A stretch of 34,127 nucleotides of DNA from an uncultured Bacteroidaceae bacterium. GTDB taxonomy: Bacteria; Bacteroidota; Bacteroidia; Bacteroidales; Bacteroidaceae. The first letter of the stretch is position 1. Each line of letters opens with the position of its first letter. A program made the position numbers and the translations under genes. The notes below the pieces were generated by a model. It did no database searches, was not told the origin of the DNA, and worked only from the letters and a program-made list of their open reading frames with translations. The stretch is taken from NCBI GenBank assembly GCA_905234125.1, contig CAJOGQ010000025.1:1-34127 (forward strand), given 5' to 3'. Positions 1-7,002 of the stretch are shown piece by piece.

Positions 1-210
1 CAACACCAGTATGCGAAATACTTCATTTAAGGCAATCAGCATATTAGACTTGCCAGAAGCATTCGAACCATACAGGATGCCTAATTTATACAAGAATACA
101 CCATCGGCAACTTCTGTAACAAGTTCCGACGATGGTCCCTTAGCTAAGAAATTCAATTTTTGCTTGTCTCGAATAGAAAGGTAATTTTTTACCCAAAAAT
201 CTCTTATCAT
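1..210 (-). CDS. AAA-family ATPase, N-terminal fragment (cut by window edge)
   Basis: The reverse strand reads 70 codons without a stop from an ATG at 208-210 to the window edge. The protein begins MIRDFWVKNYLSIRD and carries a Walker A motif, GSNASGKS, at residues 48-55, preceded by a short beta-rich stretch. This is the layout of the AAA_15/AAA_21 group of ATPases (OLD- and RloC-like, often in defence or abortive-infection loci), in which the P-loop lies near residue 40-50. The rest, including Walker B and any nuclease domain, is outside the window, so the role cannot be settled. A good promoter match lies just upstream at 247-278. Family is fairly sure; function is unknown. Confidence 0.85.
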   Translation of the reverse strand, partial: MIRDFWVKNYLSIRDKQKLNFLAKGPSSELVTEVADGVFLYKLGILYGSNASGKSNMLIALNEVFRILVL

Positions 211-246
211 AGAAGCGGTATTTGTGATATTATTGTATTTTCGATA

Positions 247-278
247 CAAAATTACATATTATTTTCTTTTCAATCAAA
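247..278 (-). promoter_or_regulatory. Bacteroidota-type promoter for the AAA ATPase
   Basis: On the reverse strand TTTG (275-278) is followed after 20 bp by TAATTTTG (247-254). This fits the Bacteroidota primary-sigma consensus TTTG-N19-21-TAnnTTTG. The start point would fall near 240, giving a leader of about 30 nt to the ATG at 210. Confidence 0.6.
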
Positions 279-541
279 TAAATTTGGATAAATTTTGTAA
301 TTATCCTACGATTTTGTATATATTTAACTCTGTATTGTGTGTAGAGATAGCAGATTTGTACAATTTACTGTCCAAAGTTGTTGCCCGATAATACAATCTT
401 CTTGTACATCAACAAGGGGAGTGCATTGGATAGTAGTTCGTAATTCCAACCTCTTGACATAATCACACGCGCGTTTATACTGATATGGTATTATCATCGT
501 CTGCGAATTTGTACATCAAGACCCGTATGTCCTCAATGTAC

Positions 542-562
542 AACTGCGACAGTGTCGCAGTT
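542..562. repeat. Perfect 21-bp inverted repeat
   Basis: The arms AACTGCGACA and TGTCGCAGTT flank a single central G, and the right arm continues into TTTTG. It could be an operator for a dimeric regulator or a short terminator stem. Nothing nearby decides between these. Confidence 0.55.
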
Positions 563-737
563 TTGAATTACTATCGAAGAAACAATCCACATAAGCCAAT
601 TAAAAAAACTGCACATTTTTATGTTTCTTGTGGTTTGCAAAAGTTAAATACGTTAAATCTTCGTCTTTTTCATTCTCCATCAAATCCACGCAATCACTTT
701 TCTACCGTTTTAATCAAAACAAATTGGTACACAATAA

Positions 738-2327
738 GTTACAAATACTCTGGATGATTATAATTATAGTTTCCATCATGATATTGTCTATGGTATACAA
801 AAACCAGGAAAAGAGCTGCTTGTTGATGGCGTCCTTTATGAATATTATCCTGATAAAACAGCGATTCTTCTGAAAGGATCCGTAGTAGGTGCGTACGAAA
901 TTCCAAGTACAATTCAGACGGAAGGTGGTGAATGTAGAGTTATTGCTATAAAAGAGAGAGCATTCGAGAATTGTTCGAATCTCACTTCGTTGGTTGTCCC
1001 TGATAATGTCAAATCTATTGGCGATGGTGCATTCTATAATTGTTATAAATTATCTTCTGTAACTCTTCCTAATAGCATTAGATTTATCGATAATCAAACT
1101 TTTGCTTATTGTAGTAACCTGACCTCTATTGCAATTCCGTCCCACGTTCAATCAATCGGGAGCAACGCTTTCAATGGATGCGGAAAATTAGAAACTTTAA
1201 CTATTCCGCAAAGCGTCAATTTTATAGGATGGTATGCCTTTAATGGTTGTGCAAGTTTGACTTCAATAATAGTTGAGAATGGCAATCTTAAATATGATTC
1301 GCGTAATAATTGTAATGCGCTCATTGAGACAGCGACGAATACCTTGATTAAAGGTTGCAATAATACCATTATCCCCGATGGCATCACATCCATTGATGAT
1401 TATGCCTTTTATCAGTGTAGTGGTTTGAACTCTATTGTTTTTCCTTCCAGCGTGACTTCCATCGGAGATTATGCTTTTTATGGGTGTAAGCAACTGACGG
1501 ATCTTAACATTCCTAAAAATGTTGTTTCTATAGGAAGTAGTTGGGGACGTGTTTTTGCAGGCTGTAGCAATTTGACTTCAATAATAGTTGAAAAAGGCAA
1601 TCTTAAATATGATTCTCGTAATAATTGTAATGCACTCATTGAGACAGCGACGAATACCTTGATTCAAGGTTGCAATAATACCATTATCCCCGATGATATC
1701 ACATCCATTGGAGATATGGCTTTCGATAATTGTAGGGGATTGGTGTCGGTCACTATTCCAGATGGTGTCACAAGCATTGGTGACTTTGCCTTTGAATGGT
1801 GTACTAGTTTAACCTCCATCAATTTTCCCACAGGATTGAAAAAAATAGGGAAATATGCATTTAATGCATGTTTGAATATATCCTCTGTTGTGTCGAAGAC
1901 AAGGAATATTTTTGCCTTTGGTACAGATGCATTCAACGGTGTTAATTATTATTCACCCTGTGTTCTCACTGTTCCATACGGAACAAAAGATGCATATATT
2001 GCAGCAGGGTGGACGGAGAATGTTTTTAAAGGAGGAATTGTGGAAGCTCCATATGCTCTAAAGATTGCTGATGTGGACGGGAATGAAAAGGTGACCATTA
2101 CAGATGCTGTGGCTATCGTGAGTCATATCTTGGGCGATGACATCAATGGTTTTGTAGCTGCGGCTGCTGATGTGAATGGAGACGGGAGAATCACCATCAC
2201 GGATGCTGTGGCTGTGGTTGATATGATTCTGAGTGTGGTAATGCGTCCGTCAAAGTACGGAGAGACATGGAAGACAATACGCTCGACCCACAATAGAACA
2301 CATTTTTATTTATTAACATATTTCTAA
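738..2327 (+). CDS. BspA-like leucine-rich repeat protein with C-terminal dockerin-like domain; 5' end disrupted
   Basis: From about 900 the frame shows the BspA/LRR_5 pattern over and over (SIGDGAF..C..L.S..IP..V), typical of Bacteroidota cell-surface adhesion proteins. From about 2065 to 2240 come two EF-hand-like calcium repeats, DVDGNEKVTITDAVAIV and DVNGDGRITITDAVAVV, the signature of a type I dockerin-like domain, followed by an unusual 30-residue tail. The frame is open from 738, after a TAA at 735, and residues from about 820 on look like a genuine BspA N-terminal region (LLVDGVLYEYYPDKTAILLK). There is no in-frame ATG or GTG and no signal peptide; the first alternative start is TTG at 990, which would drop about 84 plausible codons. 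The gene may therefore be a pseudogene or a 5'-truncated copy. Family is confident; an intact product is doubtful. Confidence 0.75.
   Translation, partial: VTNTLDDYNYSFHHDIVYGIQKPGKELLVDGVLYEYYPDKTAILLKGSVVGAYEIPSTIQTEGGECRVIAIKERAFENCSNLTSLVVPDNVKSIGDGAFYNCYKLSSVTLPNSIRFIDNQTFAYCSNLTSIAIPSHVQSIGSNAFNGCGKLETLTIPQSVNFIGWYAFNGCASLTSIIVENGNLKYDSRNNCNALIETATNTLIKGCNNTIIPDGITSIDDYAFYQCSGLNSIVFPSSVTSIGDYAFYGCKQLTDLNIPKNVVSIGSSWGRVFAGCSNLTSIIVEKGNLKYDSRNNCNALIETATNTLIQGCNNTIIPDDITSIGDMAFDNCRGLVSVTIPDGVTSIGDFAFEWCTSLTSINFPTGLKKIGKYAFNACLNISSVVSKTRNIFAFGTDAFNGVNYYSPCVLTVPYGTKDAYIAAGWTENVFKGGIVEAPYALKIADVDGNEKVTITDAVAIVSHILGDDINGFVAAAADVNGDGRITITDAVAVVDMILSVVMRPSKYGETWKTIRSTHNRTHFYLLTYF
1256..1710 (+). 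repeat. 140-bp direct duplication inside the LRR gene
   Basis: Bases 1256-1395 and 1571-1710 match at all but 7 of 140 positions, offset by 315 bp (105 codons). Each copy encodes the spacer module that begins LTSIIVE and includes NCNALIETATNTLI, a segment known from other BspA-like proteins. The near identity exceeds that of the surrounding repeats and points to recent duplication or gene conversion. Confidence 0.9.
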
Positions 2328-2344
2328 TTTAAATTATTATCAAA

Positions 2345-3565
2345 ATGAAAAAGAATTTTTTAATGTTGCTCACAGTCTTGGTTGGCTTTGTGTCTGCCCA
2401 TGCTGCCAATGGCTTGACTGGGAGCGAGGCCAGCATCCCACAGGGAAAGGTTGGCACAATCAGCATTTTGCTGAACAATGACGACTATGTGTTTACGGCA
2501 TTTTCCTTCAAGCTTACCCTTCCTGAAGGTTTGAGCTTCGTGCTGAACGACAAGGGGAAACCAACCTTTGAGAAGGGGACACGCTTTGATGAGAGCCACA
2601 CGCTGTCCTCTGGTGTTTCGGAACAGTCAGCCACTTTTACCTGCCTGTCAGGAGAAAAGATGCCTATTACAGGCAAAAGCGGTATGCTCATAGATGTCTA
2701 TGTCACGTCTAATGCCGAATTGGCTGTGGGCACAGAGTTGTCTGCCACACTGAGTGAAGTGACGTTCACCACCACGAGTGTGGAGGAAGTTGTTTTTCTT
2801 GATGCGACAGTGGATATCACCATCGCAGAGCCCCGTCTCATTTTTGATGAGAAAAGCACTACACTGCCCACCTACACAGCAGGGGACAAGGACAATGTGA
2901 GAATGAAGCGAACGATCAATGCCAACGAATGGAGCACCATCGTATTGCCTTTCACGCTGACCAAGGCCAAGGCAGAGGCAGCGTTTGGCTCTGATGTGCA
3001 GTTGGCCGAATTCACTGGATTTGAAGTGGATTATGGTGACGATGACGAGAATGTCATTCCACTGGGCATCACGATGAATTTTGCTGAATATACCATGAGC
3101 GCAAAAAAGGGTATGACAGGAGGTAAGCCTTTCCTCATCAAGACCACGAAGAAAATTGAACAATTCGATGCAGATGAGGTTACTTTGTTTGATGCTGTGA
3201 CAGATGTGACGAAATCAGATGATTTTGATACTGCAGGCAAGATGACTGGCACTCTGGTGAAGAGCGTGATTCCTGAAGATGGATTGTTCCTCAGCGAGAA
3301 TAAGTTCTGGTACTCAACAGGTGCAACGAACGTAAAGGCCTTTCGTGCATGGTTTGAGTTGGGTGCTGTACTTGATAAAGAAACAGACTTTTCCGCGAAA
3401 GTTCGCTTCACGATTGATGAGGCTACAGGCATTAAAGAATTGAAGAAAGGAAAAGTTGAAGGATTGAAGTTGGGTTGGTACACGTTGGATGGTCGCAGGC
3501 TCAGTGGCAAGCCAACAGCGAAAGGTACTTATATCAATAATGGCAGAAAAGTGAATGTACGTTAA
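2345..3565 (+). CDS. Secreted protein with cohesin-like domain and C-terminal sorting-like tail
   Basis: 406 residues. Residues 1-20 are a signal peptide (MKKNFLMLLTVLVGF, cleavage likely after SAHA). Residues about 25-165 have the beta-sandwich pattern of cohesin-like domains: a G-x-V-x-T-I-S-I-L-L start, F-S-F-K-L-T-L-P-E-G-L-S-F, then G-x-L-I-D-V-Y-V. Residues about 170-360 form a beta-rich module met in many Prevotella secreted proteins (RTINANEWSTIVLPF ... KAFRAWFEL). The last 40 residues (GWYTLDGRRL...GTYINNGRKV) resemble the second half of a type IX secretion (Por) sorting tail. It starts 17 bp after a gene with a dockerin-like end, and a tiny peptide gene follows 23 bp later, so the three are probably co-transcribed. 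No catalytic motif is visible. The cohesin assignment is by pattern only and needs structural confirmation. Confidence 0.7.
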   Translation: MKKNFLMLLTVLVGFVSAHAANGLTGSEASIPQGKVGTISILLNNDDYVFTAFSFKLTLPEGLSFVLNDKGKPTFEKGTRFDESHTLSSGVSEQSATFTCLSGEKMPITGKSGMLIDVYVTSNAELAVGTELSATLSEVTFTTTSVEEVVFLDATVDITIAEPRLIFDEKSTTLPTYTAGDKDNVRMKRTINANEWSTIVLPFTLTKAKAEAAFGSDVQLAEFTGFEVDYGDDDENVIPLGITMNFAEYTMSAKKGMTGGKPFLIKTTKKIEQFDADEVTLFDAVTDVTKSDDFDTAGKMTGTLVKSVIPEDGLFLSENKFWYSTGATNVKAFRAWFELGAVLDKETDFSAKVRFTIDEATGIKELKKGKVEGLKLGWYTLDGRRLSGKPTAKGTYINNGRKVNVR

Positions 3566-3588
3566 TGTTTCATTAAAAGAAGAAGACA

Positions 3589-3783
3589 ATGAAAAAGATT
3601 TATATGGCTCCTAAGATGGAGTGTCTGAAGATAGAAGATGTACAACCTCTGTGTGCCAGTGGCGTGGGAGGTAGTGGAATCTCTGGTGCCCCTGGTTATG
3701 GTGGCAAAGACCCTGGTGGCAAAGAACCATCAGCCAAGGAGATTGCAGAATTTGAAGACGCAATAGATGGTCTTCTTTGGTAA
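3589..3783 (+). CDS. Small MKKxYxxP-type Gly-rich peptide, function unknown
   Basis: 64 residues. The start MKKIYMAPKME is the hallmark of a loosely defined class of Bacteroidota peptides: MKKxYxxP, a short acidic/hydrophobic helix, then a Leu-Cys/Ala-x-Ser-Gly step (LCASG, residues 21-25), then a Gly/Pro-rich tail. There is no membrane segment, no lipobox at a suitable position and no standard signal peptide. The C-terminus is acidic and ends in an aromatic residue (FEDAIDGLLW). It is the last gene before a strong terminator and lies 23 bp after the cohesin-like gene. A similar Gly-rich tail appears out of context at 28560-28685. The class has no established function known to me; a precursor-peptide or secreted role is only a guess. 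Confidence 0.7.
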   Translation: MKKIYMAPKMECLKIEDVQPLCASGVGGSGISGAPGYGGKDPGGKEPSAKEIAEFEDAIDGLLW

Positions 3784-3804
3784 AACTGAATATAGACCCT
3801 AATG

Positions 3805-3843
3805 AAAGAGGACGGCACACAGGTTAGTGTACCGTCCTCTTTT
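3805..3843. terminator. Strong bidirectional hairpin terminator
   Basis: AAAGAGGACGG at 3805-3815 pairs perfectly with CCGTCCTCTTT. After one mismatch, ACAC pairs with GTGT, leaving a 6-nt loop. A-rich and T-rich ends on both sides let it serve both the rightward peptide gene and the leftward GT9 gene. Confidence 0.85.
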
Positions 3844-3860
3844 ACTTTCAACCCAATCGG

Positions 3861-4916
3861 TCATTTGAGTTGACTGTTGTCTTGTGTACGCCGGATGAAG
3901 TCTTTCAATCGGTTCCACACTTCTTCTTGGCTGATGAGGGCATATTGCTGTTCATTGTTCATCTTGGCCAAATCGGCTGATGTGGCAAGGTCGGCAGGTG
4001 AGATTCCTTCGGCAGGTATGCTGTTTTGAGGAATCCAAACCGTCTTGCTGTTGGCTGGGGCACAAATGACGAATGAGGGACATCCTGTGGCGTGCATGAT
4101 GTGACGGGCACCTCCTTCGTTGCCAAAGAAGAGGGAAATGTAGTAACCCATCGCCACCAGTTCGCGTGAGGAACGTGCCTGAACATCGATGAAAACCTTC
4201 AGCGGACAGCCTAACTTTTTATACACACGGAGGGCATTCTCTGCTTCTTGGCCTGGGGCGTAGTTGAAGATGATTTGGTAATTGGGGTACTCCTGCATGA
4301 ATTGTTGCAATACCCACACCATGCGGTCTTCGTCCCAAACCTTCGATGCCAACTTGGCTGTGACGTTCGCCAGCATGATAGGTTTCTTCAGGTTGATGCC
4401 TTGCTGTCGCAGATAGGCTCCAAAGGCTTCCTTCTCTTCCTCCGTGATATGGAGAGAGAACTCCTTGACGGGTTCGATGGGCTTGATGGCATTGAGTGGA
4501 GAGGAGAAGCTGACGTCATGCTCCACCATCGATTTCTTCCCACAAGGTGGTATCATGTGGTTGAAGGCCAGACGGGTGTAACTCTTCTTCACTCCAATGC
4601 GATAGGGCGTGTGGGGTGAGAAACGTGCAAACAGCATCGTGTTGGCTGTGCTACGCATGTCGATGATGACATCGTAGTGGGTATGATGGACAATTTCCCA
4701 CACTCGTCTCAGATAGTGAACAAAGTTATGACGTTCTTCCTCTGCGAAGGTGATGATTTTGTCGATGGAAGGATGCCCCTGAAACAGAGGCGCGATCTTC
4801 TCGTTCAGCACAAAATGAATCTGTGCTTCTGGAAAGTTGTGACGCAGGGTGTTGAGTAGCGATGTGGCGAGAATGGCGTCACCCATCTGCCTGAAGCGTA
4901 CGACAAGTATATTCAT
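3861..4916 (-). CDS. Glycosyltransferase family 9 (heptosyltransferase-like)
   Basis: 351 residues. The N-terminus MNILVVRFRQMGDAILATSL is the classic start of GT9 enzymes (ADP-heptose:LPS heptosyltransferases WaaC/WaaF/WaaQ and relatives). The C-terminal half carries the nucleotide-sugar site, FFGNEGGARHIMHATGCPS, followed by VWIP. These enzymes act on the cytoplasmic face of the inner membrane and add a heptose or another sugar to the LPS inner core. Which sugar is transferred here cannot be read from sequence. It faces away from the GT4-LicD-kinase-GT2 run, from a region with paired promoters. Family is secure; substrate is not. Confidence 0.93.
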   Translation of the reverse strand: MNILVVRFRQMGDAILATSLLNTLRHNFPEAQIHFVLNEKIAPLFQGHPSIDKIITFAEEERHNFVHYLRRVWEIVHHTHYDVIIDMRSTANTMLFARFSPHTPYRIGVKKSYTRLAFNHMIPPCGKKSMVEHDVSFSSPLNAIKPIEPVKEFSLHITEEEKEAFGAYLRQQGINLKKPIMLANVTAKLASKVWDEDRMVWVLQQFMQEYPNYQIIFNYAPGQEAENALRVYKKLGCPLKVFIDVQARSSRELVAMGYYISLFFGNEGGARHIMHATGCPSFVICAPANSKTVWIPQNSIPAEGISPADLATSADLAKMNNEQQYALISQEEVWNRLKDFIRRTQDNSQLK

Positions 4917-4937
4917 AAGCCAAAGACAAATTTGTTG

Positions 4938-4952
4938 ATGGGGGCAAAGGTA
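4938..4952 (-). promoter_or_regulatory. Promoter -7 element for the GT9 gene, one arm of a 15-bp inverted repeat
   Basis: The reverse strand reads TACCTTTGCCCCCAT. TACCTTTG (4945-4952) matches the Bacteroidota -7 element TAnnTTTG. A start near 4939 gives a leader of about 20-25 nt. The -33 region falls in the AGTTAAA heptamer array and is not a clear TTTG. Confidence 0.55.
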
Positions 4953-4962
4953 ACACTTTTTA

Positions 4963-4997
4963 AGTTAAAAAATAAAAGTTAAAAGCTAAAAGTTAAA
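4963..4997. repeat. Heptamer array, AGTTAAA type, five units
   Basis: Five 7-bp units in strict register: three are exactly AGTTAAA, the other two are AAATAAA and AGCTAAA. The array lies in the -33 region of the GT9 promoter. Confidence 0.8.
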
Positions 4998-5037
4998 GTT
5001 ACCTATATATATTAAGGGGGTAATCATCACTTTTTTT

Positions 5038-5065
5038 AGTTTTTAGTTTTTAGTTTTTAGTTTTT
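5038..5065. repeat. Heptamer array, AGTTTTT x4
   Basis: Four perfect tandem copies of AGTTTTT directly before the GT4 promoter, flanked by T tracts. Its complement (AAAAACT) resembles the AGTTAAA-type array 40 bp away, so the divergent gap is nearly symmetrical. Confidence 0.9.
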
Positions 5066-5070
5066 TTCCC

Positions 5071-5085
5071 TACCTTTGCCCCCAT
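5071..5085 (+). promoter_or_regulatory. Promoter -7 element for the GT4-LicD-kinase run, giving an almost leaderless mRNA
   Basis: TACCTTTG (5071-5078) is followed by CCCCC and the ATG at 5084. With initiation 5-8 nt after the element, the transcript would start at or next to the start codon. The 15-bp sequence is the exact inverted partner of 4938-4952. Confidence 0.6.
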
Positions 5086-6145
5086 GGAAAGGAAAACGGT
5101 CTTGCTGGACCTTAGTGACATCGGCAACCCGACCAGCGGTTTTGGTCAGATAGCCAAGAACTATGCAGAGTGGTATTCGGCGATGGAGGATGAGACGCTG
5201 AAGTTTCATTTTCTGTTGCCTCCTGCCTATGAAAAGGACTTTGGTCCCTTGGTGGAGACGAGTCATTTTCGGCGTAAGTTTCACAAATGGTTCAGCAAGG
5301 GTCTCCCAACGGTGGATTTGTGGCACTCGACCACCCAGCAACAACTGAAACGCAAACGTGGAAAGTGTGGGAAGTTTGTGCTGACCATCCATGACCTCAA
5401 CTACCTGACCGAAAAGAACTGGATTCGTCAGCAGAAGCACAGGCTTGTGTTGCAACATGCCATCAATCAGGCTGATGCCATCACCTGCATATCCAAGTTT
5501 GTGGGCAGGCAGATTGAGGAGCAGTTCAACCTGAAGGGCAAGTCCGTCAGGGTCATCTACAACGGAGTGGAGGATATCACAGGACAGCCTGAGGCTAAAC
5601 CCACCTTTGCAACTGGCAGACCGTTCTTCTTTGCCATCGGGCAGATACGTCCGAAGAAAAACTTCCACCTGCTGGTGGACATGATGAAGGAGTTTCCTGA
5701 CCACGACCTCTATGTGTGTGGCGACGACCATTTTGCCTACTCCAAGGTGGTGCGCGAACACATCGAGGCACTTCCCACCAAGAATGCTGTTCTGGTGGGC
5801 AAGATCACGGGTGAGGAACGTGTGTGGCTCTATCGGCATTGCGAGGCCTTCCTTTTCCCCAGCGTGGGTGAGGGTTTTGGACTTCCAGCCATCGAGGCGA
5901 TGCAGTTTGGCAGAGCTGTGTTCATCTCTTCGGCCACTTGCTTGCCAGAGATATGTGGTGATTGTGCCACCGTGTGGGAGAATCTCTCGCCAGATGAGAT
6001 GGCGAAGGTGGTGAAAGCGCATCTGCCAGGATTCTATGATGATGCTGAACGGATTGAGAAGCTCAAACAGCATGCCAAAGAATTTAGTTACAAGAAGCAC
6101 ATCTCTGCATACATGAACTTGTACAGAGAGTTGCTTAATACATAA
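5084..6145 (+). CDS. Glycosyltransferase family 4 (GT-B fold)
   Basis: 353 residues. The N-terminal acceptor domain begins with VLLDLSDIGNPTSGFGQIA, where the Gly-rich loop sits in many GT4 enzymes. ITCISKF is the interdomain strand. The C-terminal domain carries FFFAIGQIRPKKN and the donor site EGFGLPAIEA at about residues 262-271, which holds the E-x7-E signature of retaining GT4 enzymes. It transfers a sugar from an NDP-sugar, probably onto LPS core or surface glycan given its neighbours. The gene is followed after 5 bp by licD and should be its co-transcript. The start is fixed by the promoter element ending 5 bp upstream. Confidence 0.93.
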   Translation: MERKTVLLDLSDIGNPTSGFGQIAKNYAEWYSAMEDETLKFHFLLPPAYEKDFGPLVETSHFRRKFHKWFSKGLPTVDLWHSTTQQQLKRKRGKCGKFVLTIHDLNYLTEKNWIRQQKHRLVLQHAINQADAITCISKFVGRQIEEQFNLKGKSVRVIYNGVEDITGQPEAKPTFATGRPFFFAIGQIRPKKNFHLLVDMMKEFPDHDLYVCGDDHFAYSKVVREHIEALPTKNAVLVGKITGEERVWLYRHCEAFLFPSVGEGFGLPAIEAMQFGRAVFISSATCLPEICGDCATVWENLSPDEMAKVVKAHLPGFYDDAERIEKLKQHAKEFSYKKHISAYMNLYRELLNT

Positions 6146-6150
6146 CAATC

Positions 6151-7002
6151 ATGCGACTGATAAATACCGCAAACTACGACATCAAAACCTTGCAGGGCAG
6201 ACTTGTACCCCTGTTAGAGTGCATTGACCAGGTGTGTCGCGAACATCATCTTCGCTACTACCTGTGGGCAGGCACGATGCTGGGTGCTGTGCGTCACAAA
6301 GGTTTCATTCCTTGGGACGACGACATGGACATCTGCATGCCCCGTCCTGACTATGACCAGCTCTTGGCGCATTGTCAGGAATGGATGCCTGCACCCTTCG
6401 AAGTGGTGGGGCCTCATAACCGTCCTGACTATCCTTACCCCTTTGCCAAAGTGGAGGACTCCAGCACGACCGTTCTGGAACGTCCTGACTTCAATTTCCC
6501 AGAGGGTATCTATGTTGATATCTTCCCCCTGGATGGCATCCCCTCTGACAAATCCATCGTCAAGAGCCATCTGAAAACCTATAAGTTCTATCGCCACTTG
6601 CTTTTCTTCCGAGGTCGTGATCCCTTCAAGCATGGCAAGGGGCCACGTTCGTGGTGGCCATTGCTCATTCACAAGGTGTTCACCCTGAAGTGGCTGCAGG
6701 ATAAGGTGCACAGCCTGATGACCAAGTATGCGTTTGATGACTGTGAGGAGGTGATAGATTACGACTCCAACGAGAAGGGTATCATCCGCAAAGAGTGGCT
6801 GGGTGAGCCGAAACCTTACGAATTTGAAGGCAAGACCTTCATGGGACTTTCCAAATCCGACGACTATCTGACCTGCATGTATGGAGATTACATGACCCCT
6901 CCACCCAAAGAAAAGCAGATTCAGCACAACTTTTACTATATAAATTTAGAGATGCCCTATCGGGAATTTTGTAAACAGAACAATATAACTCTTTCCACAT
7001 GA
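6151..7002 (+). CDS. LicD-family phosphotransferase/nucleotidyltransferase-fold protein
   Basis: 283 residues. Residues 38-60 (LWAGTMLGAVRHKGFIPWDDDMD) are the LicD core: a Gly-rich G-T-x-L-G-x-x-R loop and the metal-binding D-D-D-x-D cluster. LicD proteins in Haemophilus and pneumococcus attach phosphocholine (or another phospho-substituent) to surface glycans; the fold is of the nucleotidyltransferase type. No licA/licB/licC choline genes lie nearby, so the group transferred is unknown. It sits between GT4 and a sugar-kinase-like gene and overlaps the latter by 4 bp (ATGA), which argues for translational coupling and a shared task in decorating the LPS core. Confidence 0.92.
   Translation: MRLINTANYDIKTLQGRLVPLLECIDQVCREHHLRYYLWAGTMLGAVRHKGFIPWDDDMDICMPRPDYDQLLAHCQEWMPAPFEVVGPHNRPDYPYPFAKVEDSSTTVLERPDFNFPEGIYVDIFPLDGIPSDKSIVKSHLKTYKFYRHLLFFRGRDPFKHGKGPRSWWPLLIHKVFTLKWLQDKVHSLMTKYAFDDCEEVIDYDSNEKGIIRKEWLGEPKPYEFEGKTFMGLSKSDDYLTCMYGDYMTPPPKEKQIQHNFYYINLEMPYREFCKQNNITLST

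Larger units (their letters stand above)
211..737. other. Intergenic stretch, no gene seen
   Basis: This is 527 bp of AT-rich DNA between the leftward ATPase and the rightward BspA-like frame. Short open frames exist (485-757, 628-873), but their products have no recognisable motif, no signal peptide and no repeat periodicity, so they are not called. The stretch holds the ATPase promoter and a 21-bp perfect palindrome at 542-562. No convincing promoter pointing right toward the BspA-like gene was found, which fits that gene having lost its 5' end. Confidence 0.6.

Noticed and set aside
485-873. Two overlapping open frames (90 and 81 codons) before the BspA-like gene
   Set aside because: No motif, no sensible signal peptide, biased toward Asn/Ser/Ile as AT-rich non-coding DNA is. 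The hydrophobic stretch near 754-800 in one frame overlaps the plausible BspA frame and lacks the charge pattern of a signal peptide.
5057-6148. 363-codon frame opposite the GT4 gene
   Set aside because: It mirrors a clearly conserved glycosyltransferase and has no family pattern of its own.
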